Source: an uncultured Dorea sp. (GTDB lineage: Bacteria; Bacillota; Clostridia; Lachnospirales; Lachnospiraceae). From it: a DNA stretch of 64,000 nt. A program made the position numbers and the translations under genes. Location: NCBI GenBank assembly GCA_948602995.1, contig CAPEBR010000009.1, forward strand, positions 1 to 64,000, written 5' to 3'. The notes below the pieces were generated by a model. It had not been told where the DNA came from and did no database searches. It saw nothing but the letters and a program-made list of their open reading frames with translations. Shown here piece after piece: positions 33,095 through 42,800 of the stretch (positions are counted from its first letter, which is position 1; each line of letters starts with the position of its first letter).

Positions 33095-34666
33095 CTACAT
33101 CCTTAGCCTGAATGTCCTGGGAGCAAGCCTGTATACCAGGACACAGGCAGCCACGCAGTAGATCACGCAGAATAGAATCGTCATCATCCCGAAAATCTCC
33201 GTAGACATCCGAAGCTGCATCAGAAAGTAACAGCAAAAGTAGGTCACACACATAATCACCTTATACATTCCGCTTTTCAGCTCTGTCCCTGCATTATAGG
33301 GCTGAAGAAGGTAATAGACCGTCAGATAGTGAACGGAGAAAAACATGCTCATGCCAAGAATGGACACGATCAGTATCAGATAATTTACCGGATGTTCTGT
33401 TCCTCCGGATGCGTAGAGGATCAGCGCCAGCCCGACGCCAATCACTGCTGCAGACACTGCATTAATCTTCATTATTTCACGCAGGCGGATCTGGAACAGC
33501 CTGAGGATGGACCCGGGCTGTTTATAGAAGGCGTAGGTTAAGAGACTGTGGTCGCAATTCATAAACAGCGCCTGGGTAAACCCTGTCCCCCGGTTAATAC
33601 AGTACATAATAAATGCAAAGTACGGCAGGAAATTCATGACCGCCTCATTGATATGTCTCCTGATCTCCGGCCGCAGTGACATGGCGAGAAGTACGCCGCA
33701 GACAAGAGCCGCGCACACACCCGCGATCCTGTTTGCAGATCTCCATAGTATTTTTTTATGGCGTCTGATAAATAGCTCGTTTAAATATTCAAAGCCCTTC
33801 CGGTTACTGGTAATCGAGCTGTCAGTGGAGATCCTTTTTTCGGTTTGCGCCTTTGTAACCTGCACTGCTGTGTCCATCTGAGTGGTCATCTGGGAAAGCA
33901 GTTCTTTATTCATCTCCGGATAGTACTGGAAGGAATAGATTTTACGTATACTAAAGGCGCCTGTTATGACAAATGCCACATATGCTGCTGCGGAAGCCAT
34001 CTCTGGCAGGAGCAGTCCGGCTGCCGGCAGGCCGTAGGCCGCTCCCAGAAGAAGAGCGATCAGAAGCCATTCATACTTTTTCAGCTTATTTTCATTAAAA
34101 ACGTTCCCATTCTTTTCATAATCTCTTAAAGACAGCGCCGCAACTGTAAATTTGCTCCCCGCGATGGAAAAGGGCAGAAGAAGGCACAGCAAAAGCGGCA
34201 CCCCCTGAAGCATTCCAAATAATATGGTAAATGGCAGGAACCCTGCCACTACCTTCAGCATGGCATAGGTGTAATTAACCAGCGTATAGTCGCCTGCATT
34301 CATCCGCATCAGAATAATCGCGTAGTATTTATCCTTTGATGGATTAAAAAGGGTTGTATTCGCAAAGCTTCCAATGATGGTCAGAAACAGCAGGATATGC
34401 AAAAACACATTGGAACCCTGCAGATTCCCATATAGTATTCCAGCTCCGCATACCATGATCAGAATATATAATACCTTGCCAAGAAATACCGAGACAATCT
34501 CCCACAGAACAGACACTACATTTGCAAAAAGCTTAAGCTCTTCTGACCGGTACAGCATATCCGGGAGAAGCCTTTTGATCAGAGGAATCTGCTTCAGGGA
34601 ATATAAGATCGTATTGACGCGGTATGTATTCTTCAGCGAAAAGGAGAGCCTTAATGTTTTATTCAT
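33095..34666 (-). CDS. ABC transporter permease
   Basis: This start gives 523 residues; the ATG at 34666 has AAGGAGG upstream and overlaps the ATPase stop by eight bases. The protein has about twelve hydrophobic segments in two clusters, separated by a cytosolic loop at about 250-300. It resembles large ABC-2-type exporters of Firmicutes in which the permease is one long chain. Substrate unknown; bacteriocin, lipid or peptide export are options. No signal peptide. Confidence 0.78.
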   Translation of the reverse strand: MNKTLRLSFSLKNTYRVNTILYSLKQIPLIKRLLPDMLYRSEELKLFANVVSVLWEIVSVFLGKVLYILIMVCGAGILYGNLQGSNVFLHILLFLTIIGSFANTTLFNPSKDKYYAIILMRMNAGDYTLVNYTYAMLKVVAGFLPFTILFGMLQGVPLLLCLLLPFSIAGSKFTVAALSLRDYEKNGNVFNENKLKKYEWLLIALLLGAAYGLPAAGLLLPEMASAAAYVAFVITGAFSIRKIYSFQYYPEMNKELLSQMTTQMDTAVQVTKAQTEKRISTDSSITSNRKGFEYLNELFIRRHKKILWRSANRIAGVCAALVCGVLLAMSLRPEIRRHINEAVMNFLPYFAFIMYCINRGTGFTQALFMNCDHSLLTYAFYKQPGSILRLFQIRLREIMKINAVSAAVIGVGLALILYASGGTEHPVNYLILIVSILGMSMFFSVHYLTVYYLLQPYNAGTELKSGMYKVIMCVTYFCCYFLMQLRMSTEIFGMMTILFCVIYCVAACVLVYRLAPRTFRLRM

Positions 34667-35366
34667 GACCTTCCTCCTTAAGCGCAGCAATAATCTTATC
34701 CTTAAACTCATGGCTGTCCATGCTGCTCTTCTGCACTACCTCCAGTTCCCCGTGATTTAACAGCACAATCTCATCGCAGAGATCCAGGGCAAGATCCATG
34801 ATATGTGTGGAAAAAATAGTAATACGCCCCTGCTTTAATGACCGGAGCAGAGTCTTCATCTCCTCTGCCACTACCACATCAAGCGAGGTAAGGGGCTCAT
34901 CCAGGAGCAGGATATTGGGCTCTGCGATGATATTGACAAGCATCTGCATCTTATTTTTCATACCGTGGGAATAGTCCTTAAGAAGCTTGTCCCTGTCCTC
35001 CGGCGCAATGCTCATGTAGTTAAAATAGTCATCCGGCCTCCTCAGATTCCGGATTGATTTCTCATTAATATCAATGAAGAACTTTAAAAATTCCCTTCCG
35101 GTCAGAAACTCCGGAACCACAGGCGCTGAGAGTACATAACCCACATCCTCTGGAACCAGTTTGCGTCTCTGTCCGTCAGTCTCCAGGCAGAAACTCCCGC
35201 CGTCAATGCCCATGTCCCGGTTAATGCAGTTGAACAGTGTTGTCTTACCCGCGCCGTTTCTCCCTAACAGACCATAGATCTTTCCCTCCTCGAAGGCAAA
35301 ATCAATGTCCCGCAGAACCTCCTTTTTGCCAAAACGTTTTGATAAGTGCTCAATAATGAATCTCAC
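34659..35366 (-). CDS. ABC transporter ATP-binding protein
   Basis: The 235-residue ATPase has Walker A GRNGAGKTT (about 35-43), the signature-like YSHGMKNKMQ (about 132), Walker B NILLLDEPLTSLD (about 152-164), and the switch His in FSTHIMD. Its signature is GMKNKMQ rather than LSGGQ, which is common in ABC-2 export ATPases. It is coupled to the permease that follows. No nearby two-component or immunity genes indicate a substrate. Confidence 0.93.
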   Translation of the reverse strand: MRFIIEHLSKRFGKKEVLRDIDFAFEEGKIYGLLGRNGAGKTTLFNCINRDMGIDGGSFCLETDGQRRKLVPEDVGYVLSAPVVPEFLTGREFLKFFIDINEKSIRNLRRPDDYFNYMSIAPEDRDKLLKDYSHGMKNKMQMLVNIIAEPNILLLDEPLTSLDVVVAEEMKTLLRSLKQGRITIFSTHIMDLALDLCDEIVLLNHGELEVVQKSSMDSHEFKDKIIAALKEEGHE

Positions 35367-35454
35367 GCCATCCTCCTCATATATCCTCTTTGTTTTCTTT
35401 TTAACGACTAAATCATATCATAATATGATACAAGTGTCAAAAGCTCCGTTACTG

Positions 35455-35601
35455 GTTACTATTCACGGACTAACCGTCCGCTCATAGTAACGCATCCAGC
35501 CCATTTAAAAGTCGCTTTCAGCGAGGGGCTGGATGCTGTAAACCACCACTTTATCGGCTCGGATGCCGTGCAGCGGAGTGCACGGCCCCATGAATAGTAA
35601 C
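35455..35601. mobile_element. Family B mobile element with perfect target duplication
   Basis: The 147-bp element runs from GTTACTATTCACGG to ATGAATAGTAAC and is nearly identical to the B copy at 30658. It is flanked by a perfect 8-bp duplication CGTTACTG (35447-35454 and 35602-35609). The target itself is the end of another family A-like terminus (GTTACTGTTCATTCCG), so this element landed in an older one; the remnant continues to about 35636. The stretch 35367-35726 otherwise holds only a promoter. Confidence 0.9.
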
Positions 35602-35640
35602 CGTTACTGTTCATTCCGTGTTACTATTCACGGTAACCTC

Positions 35641-35669
35641 TTGACAAACAAAATGCACATGAGTAAACT
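35641..35669 (+). promoter_or_regulatory. Promoter of the AAA-ATPase pseudogene
   Basis: A perfect -35 TTGACA (35641-35646) and -10 TAAACT (35664-35669) have a 17-base spacer. It begins three bases after the B/A repeat remnant. Confidence 0.55.
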
Positions 35670-35726
35670 TAAATCAAATGATGAAAAATGACAAAGATAA
35701 TGTATTATTTCTGAAAGGATGGACAT

Positions 35727-37179
35727 ATGGCAAGGATTTTTAATATCGCTGGCTGCTGCGACCCGAAATGGAATTACATGGTAGACCTGACCGGCCGTCT
35801 TCAGGAAATCAAAACTATGATAGATGACGGAATGTATTTTACAATAAACAGGGCGCGGCAATTTGGAAAAACCACTACTCTGGCAGCTCTTGCAGAATAT
35901 CTGAGGAAAGACTACCGGGTTATCAGCATGGATTTTCAGGTAATGAGTACATTATCATTTGAAAGTGAACAGGCTTTTGTCTCTGCCTTTTCAGATGAGA
36001 TACTGGAACTTGCCGGTGAATTTCCAGGTGATATTGAAGCAAAGCTCTCTGCATTCACAGAAAATAACGGGCAGACCGCTTCGCTTAGGACGCTCTTCAA
36101 GGTCTTAAAGGCCTGGTGCAGAGAATCTGACAGAAAAATTGTCTTAATCATTGATGAGGTTGATACAGCCTCTGATAATCAAGTATTTGTTGATTTTCTT
36201 GCCCAGCTTCGCGCGTGCTATCTGGGCAGAAGAAAAATACCGGCTTTTCAGTCCGTCATTCTTGCGGGGGTCTATGATATACGAAGTATTAAGAGAAAAA
36301 TCAGCCCGGAGGGAGCGCTGCCCGAAAACAGCCCCTGGAACATTGCAGCCAGTTTTGATGTAGATCTAAGTTTTTCTGCCAAAGATATTGCCAGTATGTT
36401 AAGAGAATATGAGGCAGACCACCATACCGGCATGGATATTATCTGGATGTCAGAAATGATCTGTAACCATACATCCGGATACCCATATCTTGTTTCCGGA
36501 TTGTGTAAATATATGGACGAAAGAATTCCTGGAATAGCAGGCTTTAAGGACAAAAGCGCCGCGTGGACGCAGGAAGGCTTTTACGAAGCCGTAAGGATGA
36601 TTGTAAAAGAAGATAATACGCTTTACCAGTCCATGATCAGAAAGCTGAAGCTTTATCCAAAGCTTCGGACCGTGCTGTACGAATTGCTTTTTACTGGCAG
36701 GCCGATTCCATATACTGCTACAAATGACTACATGAAAGATGCTGTCATGTTTGGCTTTATCAAAAATGAGCATGATACGGCAGTAGTCTTCAACCAGATT
36801 TTTGAGTCTGTGCTTTATAATTATTTTATTTCCGAGGAATTTGAATCAAACAGGATGTACCGTGCCGGTATGTTACTTTCTGCTGTTTCTGAAGCCGATA
36901 ATTAACGGTATAGGAAATTACAGTGTTGAATCACGAACTCGTAATAATGAACGCATGGATCTGGTAATCTATTATAAAGGCGAGCAAAATGTAATTGAAC
37001 TCAAAATCTGGAGGGGCAATGCATACAATGAACGGGGCGAAAAGCAGCTTTCTGATTATCTAGAGTATTTTCATCTTTCAAAAGGGTATATGCTTAGCTT
37101 TAATTTTAACAAAAAGAAGGAAACCGGCATAAAAGAAATCCATATCGGCAGTAAGATCCTGATCGAAGCCGTGGTCTGA
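35727..37179 (+). pseudogene. AAA-ATPase with PD-(D/E)XK nuclease domain, broken by internal deletion and frameshift
   Basis: The first frame (35727-36905, 392 residues) has an ATPase start NRARQFGKTTTLAALAEYL (Walker A), IVLIIDEVDT (Walker B) and a helical region. It stops at 36905. The continuation in another frame reads LFLKPIINGIGNYSVESRTR, then ERMDLVIYYKGEQNVIELKI and GYMLSFNFNKKKET, stopping at 37179. That is the DUF1703-type nuclease core with D..ExK. Related proteins carry about 40-50 residues between the two pieces that are missing here. The shift therefore accompanies a deletion near 36860-36880. These ATPase-nucleases are common, highly paralogous genes of unknown role in gut Clostridia and Bacteroidetes. 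Confidence 0.82.
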
Positions 37180-37193
37180 AGACTTGTATATTC

Positions 37194-37238
37194 CTAGAGC
37201 GTGTTTGAAAATTCATTCCTGCCACCTGCACGCTCTAG
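37194..37238. repeat. Inverted repeat related to the agr-locus hairpin
   Basis: CTAGAGCGTG (37194-37203) and CACGCTCTAG (37229-37238) pair perfectly. The left part continues TTTGAAAATT, as in the element at 6393-6452. It may act as terminator for the pseudogene transcript. Confidence 0.55.
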
Positions 37239-37316
37239 TATATGGGGTCAAAACACTTTTTGCCCCCAGCATCATAATATATACTTATTCAACTACTAAT
37301 GTTCAATAAGGTATAA

Positions 37317-38186
37317 TTACTGATATTTTTTATTTAGGGAAAATCCCCTTCCCTTCACTTCGCTTACTCTGCTTACTACCATAAAGCTCTCCGGATCAAT
37401 CCCCCTGATAATCCGTTCCACTTTCGGGAGCTCCCGATTGGAGATGACGCTGAAAATCATCTGTGTCCGGTTATGGAGATAACCACTCTCACCATCCAGC
37501 ATCGTGACACCCCTGTCCAGTTCTTTTAGTATTGCATCCCGGATCTGTTCTGATTTCCGGCTGATAATCCGCACCTCGGTCCTTGTTGTTCCCATAAGCA
37601 GCATCTTATCCAGTACAATCGTATAGATCATTACCAGCACAATCCCATACAGAATATTCTCTGCCTTTCGGAATACCGCCTGGGACAGCAGGATGCATAC
37701 ATCAAATGCATACATACTGACAGACACCGGAACCCGGAAAAACCGCTTTAGAACTAAAGGAGGTATATCCATCCCACCTGTCGAAGCTCCCGAACGAATC
37801 ACGATACCCAGTGCAATTCCAATCCCAAGCCCTGAAAATATGGTACACAGCAGAACATCCTCTGTAAGCACAACTCCCTCTAAAGTCTGGTCAAAGATTT
37901 CCAGTGCGGCCGGATAGAGGAAGGTACTTGCAAGCGTGGTAGACGCAAAGGCCTTCCCCAGTACCCTGTATCCGAGAAGCAGCATAATCACATTAAAAAC
38001 AAGTACAAATCCCGAAATAGGTATGCCTGTCAGATAATTCACCGTAAGTGCCATGCCAGTAGTACCCCCTGTAACAAGTCCTGCCGGAAGCAGAAAAAGC
38101 TTTACTGTAAGTGCGTACAAAAAATTGCCTGCAACTACCGCAGCCAAAGATATCACTGTCTGATATCCGCCCTTCATTTCCTTCAT
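37317..38186 (-). CDS. YitT-family membrane protein (DUF2179)
   Basis: This start gives 289 residues; the ATG at 38186 follows AGAGGAG and begins just before the first helix, whereas the longer frame has no ribosome site. There are five to six transmembrane helices in residues 8-200, with the motif LLPAGLVTGGTTGMAL near 35. A C-terminal cytosolic DUF2179 domain follows (EVRIISRKSEQIRDAILKEL, GYLHNRTQMIFSVISNRELP). Members are widespread in Firmicutes and of unknown transport function. It appears to be a single-gene unit. Confidence 0.9.
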   Translation of the reverse strand: MKEMKGGYQTVISLAAVVAGNFLYALTVKLFLLPAGLVTGGTTGMALTVNYLTGIPISGFVLVFNVIMLLLGYRVLGKAFASTTLASTFLYPAALEIFDQTLEGVVLTEDVLLCTIFSGLGIGIALGIVIRSGASTGGMDIPPLVLKRFFRVPVSVSMYAFDVCILLSQAVFRKAENILYGIVLVMIYTIVLDKMLLMGTTRTEVRIISRKSEQIRDAILKELDRGVTMLDGESGYLHNRTQMIFSVISNRELPKVERIIRGIDPESFMVVSRVSEVKGRGFSLNKKYQ

Positions 38187-38220
38187 AAAACCGTCTCCTC
38201 TCATAGTCTCCAAATCGCAT

Positions 38221-38298
38221 CGCGGTGGGATTTTTGCATTCCTGAAACATGTTCTCACGGTCAGCGCAGCAAGTGCGCAGACCTGTCTGAAGTATTAC
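38221..38298. repeat. Partial family A element (3' half)
   Basis: GTGGGATTTTTGCATTCCTGAA and the following hairpin AGCGCAGCAAGTGCGC then CCTGTCTGAAGTATTAC parallel the right half of the element at 11147-11278. The left half is missing or too diverged. Confidence 0.5.
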
Positions 38299-38315
38299 CC
38301 AAAGTTTCCTGTAGC

Positions 38316-38361
38316 AAAAAAAATCCACGTTTGTCAAGGATTTTCCCTAACAAACGTGGAT
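38316..38361 (-). terminator. Rho-independent terminator of the trigger-factor-like gene
   Basis: On the minus strand ATCCACGTTTGT pairs with ACAAACGTGGAT (38350-38361 and 38323-38334; loop 15) and is followed by eight T residues. It lies about 65 bases after the stop at 38425. Confidence 0.9.
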
Positions 38362-38424
38362 CAAGGCACCGCCTAATACAGATATATTATACAGGATACA
38401 GCAATATCCCGTCAAGCCTGAAAT

Positions 38425-39474
38425 TTAGGAAGCCTTCTGTATACAATGGTCTGCAAGCCATTCCAGTACAATGTTGTACAGCGCAACCTCTTTAAGCTCG
38501 TCTTCCTCTGCCGCTTCCTTAAGTGCGTCTACATCCTCAAATCCATTGGATCTTGCAAGATTCTCTAACTGCTCCTCGTAGACCTCGTCCGTAAGCTCCA
38601 GTTTTTCCTTCTCTGCGATTGCATTAAACACCAGTGTCTGCTTCACGCGGTCCTTTGCAGCATCCTCAATCTGCTTATTAAACTCCTCCTCTGTTACCCC
38701 ATTCTGCTCCAGATAGTCTTTAAACTCTATATTCTGATACTGGGCTGCCTCCTCATACTGCTTAACCGCATCATCCGTAATCTTCTTCACCTCATCATCC
38801 GGATACTTGGTTACTTCTGTGTTCTCAAGCACTTTTTCCATTACTGACGTACTGAGCTGACTCTTATACTGATCCTCTGCTTCCTGTTTAAGCAGGTTTT
38901 TAATCTCCGTCTTATACTCATCCACCGTCTTCGACTCATCCGAAACGGTCTTAACAAATTCATCGTTAAGCTCCGGCGCTATGGACTCAGATATACTGTT
39001 TACTGTAATGGTAAATACAACGTCCTTTCCTGCATAGTCCGCATTGCCGTAATTCTCCGGGAACTGCCCATTCCAGTCATAAGTATCACCAATCTTGTGT
39101 CCGATCACGCTCTCTTCAAAGCCTGGAATAAATGAGCCGGATCCAATCTCCAGCGGATACCCTTCTCCTGATCCTCCCTCAAATTCCTTCCCTTCAATCT
39201 TCCCCACAAAATCAATGCCGGCCGTGTCCCCATTCTCTACAGCGCGGTCTGTCACCGGGCTTACCTCTGCCTTGGAATCCAGCACAGAATTAATACGGGT
39301 GTCAACCTGTTCGTCTGTCACTTCTTCTGGCTTGCTTACCTGCGGAACCTCAAGATCCTTATACTGGGAAATCTTAATCTCCTTTGTTTCCAGTCCCTTA
39401 CTTGCCTGACACCCCGCAAGAATCAGGGATGAAGCTAAAACTCCTGTAAGCACTGCCGCAAATCTTTTCTTCAT
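38425..39474 (-). CDS. Trigger-factor-like FKBP peptidyl-prolyl isomerase lipoprotein
   Basis: The ATG at 39474 gives 349 residues and begins with a lipoprotein signal (MKKRFAAVLTGVLASSLILA, then GC; lipid-modified C22). The longer frame upstream has no signal function. An FKBP-type domain follows (about 75-165; GDTAGIDFVGKIEGKEFEGG, SFIPGFEESVIGHKIGD), then a helical trigger-factor C-terminal domain (about 170-345). Trigger factor is normally cytosolic; this is an exported paralogue that should assist folding outside the membrane, like PrsA. The ribosome-binding N-domain of true trigger factor is absent. Confidence 0.88.
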   Translation of the reverse strand: MKKRFAAVLTGVLASSLILAGCQASKGLETKEIKISQYKDLEVPQVSKPEEVTDEQVDTRINSVLDSKAEVSPVTDRAVENGDTAGIDFVGKIEGKEFEGGSGEGYPLEIGSGSFIPGFEESVIGHKIGDTYDWNGQFPENYGNADYAGKDVVFTITVNSISESIAPELNDEFVKTVSDESKTVDEYKTEIKNLLKQEAEDQYKSQLSTSVMEKVLENTEVTKYPDDEVKKITDDAVKQYEEAAQYQNIEFKDYLEQNGVTEEEFNKQIEDAAKDRVKQTLVFNAIAEKEKLELTDEVYEEQLENLARSNGFEDVDALKEAAEEDELKEVALYNIVLEWLADHCIQKAS

Positions 39475-39615
39475 CTTCTCATACACCTCTTTCTTTTCAT
39501 GCGAATATCTATCTTCATATTTATCCGTTTTTTCAGTTTTCAACATAACTTTTATATCATAGCATACTTGAGAGTAATTTAAAATACTTTTCACATATAT
39601 TTCAGATTTAGCTGA

Positions 39616-39764
39616 TCTGGAAAGTTACTGTTCACACAGGTCTGTGCATTTACTGCACAGACCGTAAGAAAGTGATTCAGGAGTGAGCAAATCCCATTCG
39701 CGGAGCGAATTTCAAATGGATTTGCGAATGTTACTGGTCACGGAGTGAACAGTAACTCTGGAAA
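39616..39764. mobile_element. Family A mobile element with perfect 8-bp target duplication
   Basis: The 133-bp element 39624-39756 (ends GTTACTGTTCAC and GTGAACAGTAAC) is flanked on both sides by TCTGGAAA (39616-39623 and 39757-39764). It is the clearest case in the window. The internal stem CTGTGCATTTACTGCACAG differs from the 30668 copy by compensating bases, so pairing is kept. Confidence 0.93.
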
Positions 39765-39784
39765 GCGGGAAGGGAGAAAGAAAA

Positions 39785-39815
39785 ATGCCTACATTTCAAG
39801 TTGAAATGTAGGCAT
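39785..39815 (-). terminator. 31-bp palindrome and terminator after the giant glycoside hydrolase gene
   Basis: ATGCCTACATTTCAA (39785-39799) and TTGAAATGTAGGCAT (39801-39815) are perfect arms around one base. On the minus strand the stem is followed by a run of five T. Next to it, 39821-39847 (CCAGAAAGCGAGTTTCAGACACACTCT) resembles the right half of the 6393-6452 repeat. Confidence 0.75.
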
Positions 39816-39859
39816 CATCTGCCAGAAAGCGAGTTTCAGACACACTCTGAATTGCCTTT

Positions 39860-42800
39860 CTATTTAATCTTAATCTTTACTGTATGCTTCTTTCCACTTC
39901 CGTCTGTCGCAGCCGCTGTGATCTTGACGCTCTTTCCTTTTCCTGCTTTTTTCGTTGTCACCTTACCGCTGCTGCTCACTTTTGCGTACCTGGTGTTGCT
40001 GCTGGTCCATTTCAGCTTCTTATTCGCACTCTTTTGTGCCTTCACCTTAGCAGTCAGCTTAAGGCTCTTTCCTGCCTTCACTGTCTTCTTTCCGGTAATC
40101 GTAACCTTTGTTACTTTCCCCTTCATACAAGTAATCTTATAAGTTGCTTTTACCTTGCTTCCATCCGCAGCGACTGCAGTAATCTTCACGGACTTTCCGC
40201 CGGACTTTTTATTCAGTGTAACAACTCCATTCTGACTTACCCTGGCAACCTTTGTATTACTTGACTTCCATGTAACAGCCTTATTGGCTGCATTAGACGG
40301 GGAAATCTTTGCAGTAAGTTTTATTTTCTTTCCTGCTGCAATCTTCTTAGAAGAACCAGATATGCTGATCTTCTTTACCTTAACCGGATTTGGCGTCCTT
40401 TTTGCAGGATGCTTCTTCACTTCATCCATCGCTTTTTTGAGTGATGTGATTGCCGCTGCCGTCTGCTCCCTGGTCGCCTTCGGGTTCTTGCTCACTGCCT
40501 CTGCATCTGCAAGAGCCTTCTGGAACACAGCCCATGCCTCCGGAGTATAGTCCGCTTTGTTCAAAGCCTTCGCCGCATTCAACACGGAATTTAGTCCTGC
40601 CTTATCCGGCTCTGCCTCTTTCAGATTCCGGAGCGCTTCGCTAAGCTTAAATGTCGCGTCATCAATCTCTCCCTGTTCAGCATCTTTGTTCTCTTCTACT
40701 GCCATTGCTTTCGCAAGCTCCGCCTGCATTGCCGCCCAGCTTTCTTTTGTATAATCTGCTTCCTTTCTTGCTTTCGCACGGTTGATCGCATCCCTAAGTC
40801 CTGCTTTGTCAGCTCTAACCAGCGCTACAATCGCAGCTCTTAGTGCTGCGGTTGCAGCATTTACTTCCTCCTGCGTAGCTTCCTCATTCTCTATTGCATT
40901 GTTCGCTTTTGTAAGTGCTTCCTGAAGTACAGTCCAGCTTCTCGCTGTATAATCAGTCTCTTTCAGCTCTTTTGTCCGGGCAATCGCTGCATTTAACTCA
41001 TTCTTATTAATTGTGCCTTCCGGATCCAGCTTCCTGAGAGCCTCGCTAAGCGCTGAAGCTGCTTCGTCTATTTCTGTCTGCACGGCATCGGCATCTGCCA
41101 TCACAATTTCTGCCGCCCGAAGCGCCTCCTGCATTGCCGTCCACTCTGCCGGCTTGTCTGCAAAATCCTCCTGATTCCTTGCTTTCGCACGTTCGATTGC
41201 CGCCTGCAGTCCTGCTTTGTTGATTTCCACCAACGCCGCCAGAGCATCTCTTAACGCTGCCGTTGCCGCATTTACTTCCTCCTGCGTAGCTTTCGCATTC
41301 TCCATTACATTGTTCGCTTTTGTAAGCGCCTCCTGGAGTACCGCCCAGCTTTTTGCCGTATATTTCGTCTCTTCCAGCCTTTTTGTCCGGTCAATTGCTG
41401 CACTTAACGCATTCTTATTACTTCCAAGCTTCGTCAGAGCCACATTAAGCGCTGAGGCTGCCTGATCAACTTCCGCCTGTGTGGCATCAGCTTTCGCCAG
41501 CACAATCTCGGCCGCTTGAAGCGCCTCCTGCATTGCCTTCCATTCAGCCTGCTTGTCAGCATAATCTCCCGGAATTTTTGCTTTTGCACGATCAATTTCA
41601 GTTTTTAATTTGTCAATCCTTACCAATGCCGCAAGCGCCTTACTTAATGCGTCTGCTGCCGCATCGGCCTCCTCCTGGCTAACTGCCTGTGACGCTGAAT
41701 TCTCAATTAACTGATTTGCAGTCTTAAGCGCCTCCTGCATTGCTCTCCAGCTTGTCACTGTATAGCTGTCTTCTTGCAGATCCTTTGTCCTGGCAATTTC
41801 TGCATTTAACGCATCCTTATTAAGCTTTTTCAGTCCGTCTATTACAGTCTGTAATGCTGCCGCTGCTGCAGTCAGCTCTTCCTTCTCTGTAGATGTTTCA
41901 AGTGCTGCGGCTGCAGTCTCAATTGCTGTCTGCAGCGCTGTGAAACTTTCCTGCGTATAACCGGCTCCGTTAATCTTCCCTGCCTCTGCAATCTTTTTAG
42001 ACAGCTCTTCAGCCTTTGCAAGAAATTCCTCTGTTGCTCCTTCATTAATAATTGCAATCCAGCTGATTACCGGATCCGGATTACCAGTCTTGCTAATGGT
42101 TACAGCAACCTTCCCTGCAGTTGCTTCCGTCACCTCAAAGCTCTGGTTCACCTGGAGATCCGCACTACTGCCCTGAACTGTAAATTGTTTCTCGGCAATC
42201 GTCTGCTCTGCGGACTTAACTGTCATCTTCAACGGCCTGCCTGTATTCCACCACTCCTGGAATCCTGCCGCTACCGTGTAAGTACCCGGTTTAAGATCAA
42301 ATGCGTACTCAATGTTCTTTCCGCCCTTTGCCCACCATCCATTAGAAAGATAGGAGTCTCCTTCACGGTGTCCAATGTCAGCATTATTCTTATCTTCTTC
42401 CTCAGTTATGCCGGTATATCCCGCTTTCGTTGTCTCGGTATATTTCCCATCCGGCGTCTTATTCCTCAGTCGCCTTCCCAGTGCTTCTGCAATCGTATTA
42501 TAGTACTGTGACTCTTCGGCTCCGCAGTCGAAGAAGTACATAATCTTTGGGTTTACAATCGAAATTGGATATGTAAACTCCCGCTTTCCGTCTGTCAGAG
42601 TACCTTTTACATCTACGATACCCAGTTTTTCCGGATCATAATTATCAAAGATCCATGCAACCTCTTTTTCAACATCCTCGGTTTTTCCGCCATAGTTGAT
42701 CATGACTGTCTCTGGCAGAAGGCCTTCTTTAATCTCTGCAGCGTATTTCACATTGGACGTAAGCTTGCTGACTACCTCAAAGCTTGCTTTATTCTCCAGC

